Shown here: positions 58,004-64,000 of the stretch, piece after piece | Position numbering within the stretch: the stretch's first letter is position 1 | Layout of the letters: each line of letters begins with the position of its first letter | Assembly: GCF_000482385.1 (NCBI RefSeq) | Contig: NZ_AXVD01000003.1 | Coordinates: 124,001 to 188,000 of the forward strand | Reading direction: 5' to 3' | Source: Nocardia sp. CNY236 | GTDB taxonomy: Bacteria > Actinomycetota > Actinomycetes > Mycobacteriales > Mycobacteriaceae | DNA: 64,000 bases | Notes under the pieces: model-generated | What the model saw: only the letters and a program-made list of their open reading frames with translations | What the model was told of the DNA's origin: nothing | Databases searched by the model: none | Position numbers and translations under genes: made by a program

Positions 58004-58527
58004 TGGAACTGGTCATCGGGCGAGTCGCCAAGGCGCACGGTGTGCGTGGTGAACTCGTCGTCGAGGTGCGTACCGACGAGCCCGACGCACGGTTCGCTGC
58101 CGGCGTCACGCTACGCGGGCGCCTTCCTCGATCGAGCGACCTACGTGACTTCACGGTGCGATCGGCCCGCGAGCACTCCGGTCGGCTACTGGTGGCCCTC
58201 GCCGGCGTCGACGACCGAACCGCCGCAGACGCGCTACGTGGCGCGCTGTTCGTGGTCGACAGTGCGGACCTTCCGCCACCGGACGATCCGGACGAATTCT
58301 ACGACCACGAGTTGGAGGGTCTTCAGGTCGGGCTCACCGACGGCGCCTCGGTCGGATCCGTCCACGAGGTGCTGCACTCTGCGGCCGGTGAATTGCTCGT
58401 GGTGCGGGCCGACAGCGACGGACGGGAGATTTTGATTCCTTTCGTCGCCGCTATCGTGCTCACGGTGTCGACGGCCGACGGCACCATCGTCATCGACCCG
58501 CCGGCAGGTCTTCTCGACCCGGAATAG
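58003..58527 (+). CDS. rimM: Ribosome maturation factor RimM
   Basis: 174 residues. Assists assembly of the 30S head through S19. Begins VELVIGRVAKAHGVRGELVV, and has the PRC-barrel segment EFYDHELEGLQV and the ending ILIPFVAAIVLTV. The GTG overlaps the khpA stop by one base (TAGTG). Confidence 0.96.
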   Translation: MELVIGRVAKAHGVRGELVVEVRTDEPDARFAAGVTLRGRLPRSSDLRDFTVRSAREHSGRLLVALAGVDDRTAADALRGALFVVDSADLPPPDDPDEFYDHELEGLQVGLTDGASVGSVHEVLHSAAGELLVVRADSDGREILIPFVAAIVLTVSTADGTIVIDPPAGLLDPE

Positions 58528-58581
58528 GGACTACGCGGCTCGACCGTGGGAGCGGGGACCTGGCGTCGAGAGGAGACAGTC

Positions 58582-59289
58582 ATGAAGCTCGATGTCGTCA
58601 CGATATTCCCGGAGTACCTGCAGCCGTTGCGGACGGCGCTGCTGGGGAAGGCGATCGACCGAGGGCTGATTTCGCTCGGGGTGCACGATTTGCGCCGGTG
58701 GACACACGATGTGCACAAGTCCGTAGACGATGCCCCCTACGGTGGCGGGCCCGGAATGGTCATGAAGCCGACGGTATGGGGCGACGCTCTGGACGAGGTA
58801 TGCCCCGATGACGCGTTGCTCGTCGTTCCCACCCCGGCCGGACTGCCGTTCACCCAGGCCACCGCGCAGCGCTGGGCCGCGCAAGAGCATCTCGTCTTCG
58901 CGTGCGGCCGCTACGAGGGCATCGATCAGCGAGTGGTCGAGGACGCCGCCCGCAGGGTGCGGGTGGAGGAGGTCAGTATCGGTGACTATGTGTTGATCGG
59001 CGGGGAGGCGGCGGTGCTGGTCATGACCGAGGCGGTGGTCCGGCTCTTGCCGGGAGTGCTCGGTAATCAGCAGTCACACGAGGAGGATTCCTTCTCCGAG
59101 GGTCTGCTCGAGGGGCCGAGCTACACTCGTCCGGTCTCCTGGCGTGGGCTCGACGTTCCGCAGGTGCTGTTGTCGGGCGACCACGCGAAGGTCGCGGCAT
59201 GGCGGCGCGAGCAAGCGCTGGCACGCACGCGCGAGCGCCGTCCCGATCTTCTTTCGGACCAGGACGCGCAGGCGCCTCCGCAGCGGTGA
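58582..59289 (+). CDS. trmD: tRNA (guanine(37)-N(1))-methyltransferase
   Basis: 235 residues. Methylates G37 next to the anticodon to prevent frameshifting. SPOUT-knot motifs: [44 protein letters not shown] and [16 protein letters not shown] 58582 has GAGAGGAGA upstream; an in-frame extension to 58546 lacks homology. Last gene of the rpsP operon. Confidence 0.97.
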   Translation: MKLDVVTIFPEYLQPLRTALLGKAIDRGLISLGVHDLRRWTHDVHKSVDDAPYGGGPGMVMKPTVWGDALDEVCPDDALLVVPTPAGLPFTQATAQRWAAQEHLVFACGRYEGIDQRVVEDAARRVRVEEVSIGDYVLIGGEAAVLVMTEAVVRLLPGVLGNQQSHEEDSFSEGLLEGPSYTRPVSWRGLDVPQVLLSGDHAKVAAWRREQALARTRERRPDLLSDQDAQAPPQR

Positions 59290-59398
59290 TCCGCCGGAGC
59301 CGCGCGGCGGTGAGACCGCGCACGGTGGACCAGCGAACACGCATCGGTTCGCCTGGGCAGCGACCGGGTGTCCGAAGGCGACGGTAGTGTCTGCGGGC

Positions 59399-61861
59399 GT
59401 GACGACAGCTCCCGAGACCGCCAAGACCGAGTCGGACACAACCGAGTCCGACACCGAATTCGCTTCGACCGATTCCGCCGCTGGCGGCAGCATGGGCGTG
59501 AACCGCCGTCTTGCCGAGGAGCTCGCGGTACCCGAGGCCCAGGTGCGTGCTGCCGTCGAACTACTCGACGCCGGATCTACAGTGCCCTTCATCGCGCGGT
59601 ACCGCAAGGAGGTCACCGGCGGTTTGGACGACGCGCAGCTGCGGGTTCTCGATGAGCGTCTGCACTACCTGCGCGAACTCGACGAACGCCGGGCCACAAT
59701 CGTGGAATCCATCCGAGCCCAGGGCAAGCTCGATGAAGCTTTGCACCGGCAGCTCCTGCTCGCCGAGACCAAGGCCAGGCTCGAGGACATCTACCTGCCG
59801 TACAAGCCGAAGCGGCGCACCAGAGCTCAGATCGCGCGAGAGGCCGGGCACGAGCCGGTGGCCGACGCCCTGATCGCAGATCCGACCGTCGACCCCGAGC
59901 GCTACACTGCCGAGCAGCTCGACGGCGCACGAGCCATCCTGGTCGAGCGGTTCGCCGAAGACGCCGATTTGGTCGGCGAGTTGCGTGAATTGATGTGGCA
60001 GCGCGGGCAGGTCACCTCGGCGGTCCGCGCGGGCAAGGAAGACGCGGGCGCCAAGTTCGCCGACTACTTCGACTTCGCCGAGCAGTTCGAGACGCTGCCG
60101 TCTCACCGGGTGCTCGCACTGTTGCGCGGGGAGAAGGAAGGCGTGCTCAATGTGCAGCTCGAGCCGGACACCGAGCAGCCGCAACCAGGTGAGCGCACCC
60201 TCTACGAGGGCCGTATCGCCTTCCGCTTCGGAATCGCCGACCGCGGCCGTCCGGCCGACTCGTGGCTGCTGGAGACGGTGCGCTGGGCGTGGCGCACGAA
60301 ACTTCACGTCGGCCTTGGCATCGACATCAGAATGCGACTGCGTCAAGCGGCCGAGAAGGACGCGGTGGACGTGTTCGCCGCGAATCTGCGGGACCTACTG
60401 CTGGCCGCACCCGCCGGCACCCGCCCGACCATGGGCCTCGATCCCGGCTACCGCACCGGGGTGAAGGTTGCGGTTGTCGACGCCACCGGCAAGCTGGTCG
60501 CCACCGAGGTCGTCTACCCGCACAAACCGCAGGGCCGAACCGAGAAGTCACTGGCGGTGCTGGGTGCCTTGGTCACCAGGTTCGGGGTGGAGCTCATTGC
60601 GATCGGCAACGGCACCGCGTCCCGGGAGACCGATGCCCTTGCCACCGAGCTCATCTCACGGATCACCGCGGCGTCGGACACCACGCCTGCGCCGACCAAG
60701 ATCGTGGTCTCCGAGGCGGGCGCCTCGGTGTACTCGGCCTCGGCCTATGCCACTCAGGAGCTGCCCGAGGTGGATGTGTCGTTGCGTGGTGCAGTCTCCA
60801 TCGCCCGCCGTCTGCAGGACCCGTTGGCCGAGCTGGTGAAAATCGATCCGAAGTCCATCGGTGTCGGTCAATACCAGCACGACGTGTCCGAAACCCTGCT
60901 GGCTCGCTCGTTGGGCGGGGTCGTGGAAGATGCGGTGAACGCGGTCGGCGTCGATGTGAACACGGCGTCGGTGCCGCTGCTGTCTCGGGTGTCCGGCATC
61001 GGCGGCGCCGTGGCGGAAAGCATTGTGACGTATCGGGATCACAATGGCCCGTTCCGCACCAGGACCGCGCTGTTGGACGTGCCGCGGCTGGGACCGAAGG
61101 CATTCGAGCAGTGTGCCGGCTTCTTGCGTATTCGCGAGGGCGACGACCCGTTGGATACCTCTGCGGTACACCCGGAGGCCTACCCGGTGGTGCGACGGAT
61201 CCTGGAAACGACTGGTAGCTCCGTCGCGGAGGCCATCGGAAACACGGCGCTGCTGCGGTCGCTGCGTGCCGACGACTTCACCGACGAGCGCTTCGGTGTG
61301 CCCACTGTCACCGATATCATCGCCGAACTGGAGAAGCCGGGTCGTGATCCGCGTCCCGAATTCAAGACCGCGGAGTTCGCCGCGGGCGTGGAGAAGGTCG
61401 CCGACCTGAAGCCGGGCATGGTGCTCGAGGGTGTGGTCACCAATGTGGCCGCTTTCGGCGCGTTCGTCGATGTCGGGGTACATCAGGACGGATTGGTGCA
61501 TGTCTCGGCGATGTCGCGCAGCTTCGTGAAAGATCCGCGCGCGGTGGTCAAATCCGGCGACGTGGTGAAGGTGAAGGTACTCGACGTCGACGTTGTTCGA
61601 CAGCGCATCGGGCTTTCGTTGCGGTTGGACGACGAGCCGGACGGGGCAGGCAACAGCGGCCAGAATCAACAGCACGGCCGATCCAGCGGTGGCGAGCGGC
61701 GGCAGAATGGTCAAGGTAGGCAGCAGGGCCGGGGCCAGGGTAAGGGCGCCCACAGCAAGGGAGGCCAAGGTCAAGGCCGCGACGGCAACCGGCGGCGTGC
61801 CGCCCCTGCCCCGAGCGGTGCGATGGCGGATGCGTTGCGCAGGGCAGGGTTCGGCCAGTAG
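59399..61861 (+). CDS. tex: Tex-type RNA-binding transcription accessory protein
   Basis: 820 residues. Order: helical N-terminus with VPFIARYRKEVTGGLDD and LRELDERRATIVESI, YqgF-like RNase H domain with GLDPGYRTGVKVAVVD, helix-hairpin-helix with LLSRVSGIGGAVAESIV, and an S1 RNA-binding domain from about 660 (LKPGMVLEGVVTNVAAFGAF), then a long Gly/Gln/Arg-rich tail. Tex influences transcription and expression of virulence genes in other bacteria. GTG 59399 lies nine bases after TAGTGT, a possible -10, so a leaderless mRNA is likely. Confidence 0.95.
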   Translation: MTTAPETAKTESDTTESDTEFASTDSAAGGSMGVNRRLAEELAVPEAQVRAAVELLDAGSTVPFIARYRKEVTGGLDDAQLRVLDERLHYLRELDERRATIVESIRAQGKLDEALHRQLLLAETKARLEDIYLPYKPKRRTRAQIAREAGHEPVADALIADPTVDPERYTAEQLDGARAILVERFAEDADLVGELRELMWQRGQVTSAVRAGKEDAGAKFADYFDFAEQFETLPSHRVLALLRGEKEGVLNVQLEPDTEQPQPGERTLYEGRIAFRFGIADRGRPADSWLLETVRWAWRTKLHVGLGIDIRMRLRQAAEKDAVDVFAANLRDLLLAAPAGTRPTMGLDPGYRTGVKVAVVDATGKLVATEVVYPHKPQGRTEKSLAVLGALVTRFGVELIAIGNGTASRETDALATELISRITAASDTTPAPTKIVVSEAGASVYSASAYATQELPEVDVSLRGAVSIARRLQDPLAELVKIDPKSIGVGQYQHDVSETLLARSLGGVVEDAVNAVGVDVNTASVPLLSRVSGIGGAVAESIVTYRDHNGPFRTRTALLDVPRLGPKAFEQCAGFLRIREGDDPLDTSAVHPEAYPVVRRILETTGSSVAEAIGNTALLRSLRADDFTDERFGVPTVTDIIAELEKPGRDPRPEFKTAEFAAGVEKVADLKPGMVLEGVVTNVAAFGAFVDVGVHQDGLVHVSAMSRSFVKDPRAVVKSGDVVKVKVLDVDVVRQRIGLSLRLDDEPDGAGNSGQNQQHGRSSGGERRQNGQGRQQGRGQGKGAHSKGGQGQGRDGNRRRAAPAPSGAMADALRRAGFGQ

Positions 61862-61882
61862 TCGAATACACGAGAGTGAGCG

Positions 61883-62812
61883 GTGGCGATGGGACCGTGG
61901 CTCGACGAGGAGCTGATCGCTCGAGAACGGCTACCGTTGCTGTGGTTTCTCCTCGGATTCATCGTCGGCTTCTTGTTCATTCGGCTCAGCGTGCGACTGA
62001 TTCGCGCGCGGGTGCGCTGGTGGCCGGGGAATCTGCGCGCCGGTGACACCCATATCCATCACATGGTGTTCGGGGTGATCCTGGTGCTGGTGTCCGGCAT
62101 CGGCATGGTCGCGGCGTTCCCCAACGTGAGTTCGGCCACGGCGGCGGCGCTGGCCGCTGCCTTCGGCGTTGGGGCCGCGCTGGTCTTGGACGAGTTCGCT
62201 TTGATCTTCTATCTGCGGGACGTGTACTGGGAGGAGCAGGGACGCACCTCGGTGGACGCGGTGTTCGTCGCCGTCGCGGTGACCGGATTGTTGCTGCTGG
62301 GTTTCCATCCGCTGTGGATGCTGGACATCAACGACTTTCGGCGAGGTTCCAGCGCCGCGGTCGATATTTTCGTGATCGTGTTCGCGGCGGCCAACCTGGC
62401 GTTGGCTGCGGTCGTCATCGCAAAGGGGAAGATTTGGACCGGCCTGTTCGGCATGTTCTTCTTGCCGCTTCTCGTGGTGGGGGCGTTGCGGTTGAGCCGA
62501 CCCGGTGCGCCGTGGGCGCGCTGGCGCTATGCCGACCGCCGGCGTCTGATGTATCGGGCCATCGTCCGAGAACGACGCTATCGTCGGCCGGTGATTCGCG
62601 CGAAGATCTTCGTGCAGGATCTGGTGGCGGGCAAACCCGATGTCGAGCATGTGCGCGAGGCGGCCGAGGCCGAGCTCGCCCGGCGAGTAGTGCCCGCGCC
62701 ACCGGCGCCGCACCGTCACCACTCGTTGTGGCATGCCGCCGGTCACAGCGGCCCGACCTCTTCCGAACAGCCTGCCCCGCGGGACACGGTATCCGGCGAC
62801 GAGAAGCATTGA
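61883..62812 (+). CDS. Polytopic membrane protein, unknown function
   Basis: 309 residues with about six hydrophobic helices between residues 18 and 205, a conserved-looking [16 protein letters not shown] stretch after the first helix, and a basic cytosolic tail with [14 protein letters not shown] do not recognise a functional family. The GTG at 61883 gives [20 protein letters not shown]. It starts 21 bp after tex and may be co-transcribed. Confidence 0.8.
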   Translation: MAMGPWLDEELIARERLPLLWFLLGFIVGFLFIRLSVRLIRARVRWWPGNLRAGDTHIHHMVFGVILVLVSGIGMVAAFPNVSSATAAALAAAFGVGAALVLDEFALIFYLRDVYWEEQGRTSVDAVFVAVAVTGLLLLGFHPLWMLDINDFRRGSSAAVDIFVIVFAAANLALAAVVIAKGKIWTGLFGMFFLPLLVVGALRLSRPGAPWARWRYADRRRLMYRAIVRERRYRRPVIRAKIFVQDLVAGKPDVEHVREAAEAELARRVVPAPPAPHRHHSLWHAAGHSGPTSSEQPAPRDTVSGDEKH

Positions 62813-62932
62813 TCGGTCCGCCAGCGCGCGAAACACGGCCGCGACCTGGGTCGGGCTGTGGTTACTCGATCGGACGATCGTCATCGCGGGGTGGGGAGCG
62901 CGGGTCGATTTTTCTCGTCTCGGTCGATCTGA

Positions 62933-62938
62933 CACAAT
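62933..62938 (+). promoter_or_regulatory. Possible rplS -10 element
   Basis: CACAAT in CTGACACAATGCAC, about 119 bp before rplS, closely matching the element before rpsP and with a T-run 18-22 bp upstream in both. Confidence 0.4.
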
Positions 62939-63056
62939 GCACAGGTTGCCTGGGACGGTTCTCGGCCCGGAGCACCGCTATTCGGAGCATGAACCGGCCG
63001 AGCGCACACAGTGCCGCCAGGGTCCTCTGTTCGCGCGAAACCATGAAGGATGGACA

Positions 63057-63398
63057 ATGAACACCCTTGACTTCGTCGACGAGAAGTCGTTGCGCAGCGA
63101 CGTTCCCGACTTCCGACCGGGCGACACGCTGAACGTGCACGTGAAGGTCATCGAGGGCTCGAAGGAGCGCATCCAGGTCTTCAAGGGCGTCGTGATCCGC
63201 CGGCAGGGTGGTGGCATCCGGGAGACCTTCACCGTCCGCAAGGTGTCGTTCGGTGTCGGCGTGGAACGCACCTTCCCGGTACACAGCCCGAATATCGACC
63301 ACGTCGATGTCGTGACCCGTGGCGACGTCCGCCGCGCCAAGCTGTACTACCTGCGCGGCCTGCGCGGCAAGGCGGCCAAGATCAAAGAAAAGCGCTGA
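63057..63398 (+). CDS. rplS: 50S ribosomal protein L19
   Basis: 113 residues. L19 sits at the 30S-50S interface. Characteristic [40 protein letters not shown] and the C-terminal [22 protein letters not shown] 63057 with a weak AAGGATGG upstream. Precedes lepB, as in mycobacteria. Confidence 0.98.
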   Translation: MNTLDFVDEKSLRSDVPDFRPGDTLNVHVKVIEGSKERIQVFKGVVIRRQGGGIRETFTVRKVSFGVGVERTFPVHSPNIDHVDVVTRGDVRRAKLYYLRGLRGKAAKIKEKR

Positions 63399-63428
63399 AC
63401 AGGCTGACTGTCCAGTAGATTCTTCTCG

Positions 63429-63462
63429 GCCCGGCGGGCGGACATGGGTTCGACCGCCGGGC
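63429..63462 (+). terminator. Stem-loop between rplS and lepB
   Basis: A perfect 9-bp stem GCCCGGCGG / CCGCCGGGC with a 16-nt loop, 30 nt after the rplS stop. Likely terminator; lepB would then use its own promoter. Confidence 0.55.
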
Positions 63463-63475
63463 TACTCTGTTCGCC

Positions 63476-64000
63476 GTGGCAGACGAAAGTGGGTCGGTGT
63501 CGATGTCCGAATCCGGCGACGACGGGGCGCGGCATGCGCGTGCCAAACGTACGCGGAAGAAGAAGCAGCGCCCGTTCTGGCAGGAGCTGCCGATCCTGAT
63601 CGTGATCGCGGGGGTGATCGCCGCACTGATGGTCACCTTCGTCGGCAGGCCGTATGTGATTCCGTCGGAGTCGATGCAGCCCACCCTGCACGGGTGCGCC
63701 GGATGTACCGGCGATCGCATATATGTGCAGAAGCTGAGCTACTACTGGGGTGACCCGCAGCCGGGCGATGTGGTGGTGTTCGTCGGCCCCCCTTCCTGGA
63801 ACACCCACTATCAGTCGATTCGTTCCGACAACACGGTCGTTCGCGGCGTGCAGAATTTCTTCGCCTTCTTCGGCTTCGTGCCGCCCGACGAGAACGATCT
63901 GGTCAAGCGAGTGATCGCGGTCGGCGGCCAGACTGTCGAGTGTTGCGATGCGCAGGGGCGGGTCATCGTCGACGGCAAGCCGCTCGATGAACCCTATGCC
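63476..64000 (+). CDS. lepB: Signal peptidase I (C-terminal end outside window)
   Basis: First 175 residues. Cleaves signal peptides at the outer face of the membrane. A basic N-terminus and one membrane helix (about 38-56) are followed by IPSESMQPTL with nucleophile Ser66 and NDLVKRVIAVGG with the general base Lys144. An insertion with Cys74 and Cys77 (GCAGCTGDR) follows the first motif, as in other actinobacteria. GTG 63476 lies seven bases after TACTCT, a good -10, so the mRNA is probably leaderless. The end of the gene lies beyond the right edge. Confidence 0.95.
   Translation, partial: MADESGSVSMSESGDDGARHARAKRTRKKKQRPFWQELPILIVIAGVIAALMVTFVGRPYVIPSESMQPTLHGCAGCTGDRIYVQKLSYYWGDPQPGDVVVFVGPPSWNTHYQSIRSDNTVVRGVQNFFAFFGFVPPDENDLVKRVIAVGGQTVECCDAQGRVIVDGKPLDEPYA

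Overview
The window is chromosomal DNA of a high-GC actinomycete, most likely a Nocardia or close relative (Mycobacteriales). I infer this from gene content, frequent GTG/TTG starts, an F420 pathway gene with an F420-type oxidoreductase, SepIVA, a FakA-like DAK2 protein, and a gene order that follows the mycobacterial backbone from ppk1 to lepB (Rv2984 to Rv2903c in M. tuberculosis). That order is recalled from memory; no search was run.

Backbone, left to right: ppk1 (cut by the left edge), cofC, gpsA, ddl, a DUF3515 protein, thiL, ung, rpmB, the DAK2/FakA-like gene, recG, then pyc, rsmD, coaD, sepIVA, DUF177, rpmF, rnc, mutM, an OsmC-family gene, acyP, smc, ftsY, amt-glnB-glnD, ffh, an amidohydrolase, an LLM oxidoreductase, rpsP-khpA-rimM-trmD, tex, a membrane protein, rplS and lepB (cut by the right edge). 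Together these cover polyphosphate and F420 metabolism, phospholipid and cell-wall precursors, DNA repair, ribosome assembly, the SRP pathway (ffh, ftsY, lepB), chromosome segregation and nitrogen sensing.

Accessory DNA sits between backbone blocks. (1) 13333-23570 carries a decayed small gene, a DHA2 MFS exporter with a 15-bp repeat array in its N-terminus, a Pro-rich membrane-anchored protein, a RamB/ScfR-type regulator divergent from a limonene-epoxide-hydrolase-like gene, metE under a cobalamin riboswitch, a glycosyltransferase remnant with 29-bp repeats, and an ArsR-PPOX-AHSA1 operon behind a large inverted repeat. (2) 28335-28841 is a GtrA gene. (3) 32525-37571 holds a reductase-like gene, a GT4 glycosyltransferase plus glycogen-debranching-enzyme operon and a frameshifted small gene. 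(4) 38473-41840 holds kdpDE without kdpFABC, and this KdpD has lost its P-loop lysine.

Regulation visible in sequence: a cobalamin riboswitch on metE, a GlnR box before amt-glnB-glnD, a pair of very strong stem-loops between ftsY and amt, a hairpin between glnB and glnD, palindromes in the RamB and ArsR promoter regions, and several starts that look leaderless. No tRNA, rRNA, IS element, prophage or CRISPR array was found. I did not find a convincing wholly new system. The best leads are the degenerate KdpD, the hairpin pair after ftsY, the frameshifted small gene after acyP and the repeat/remnant-rich islet between recG and pyc.
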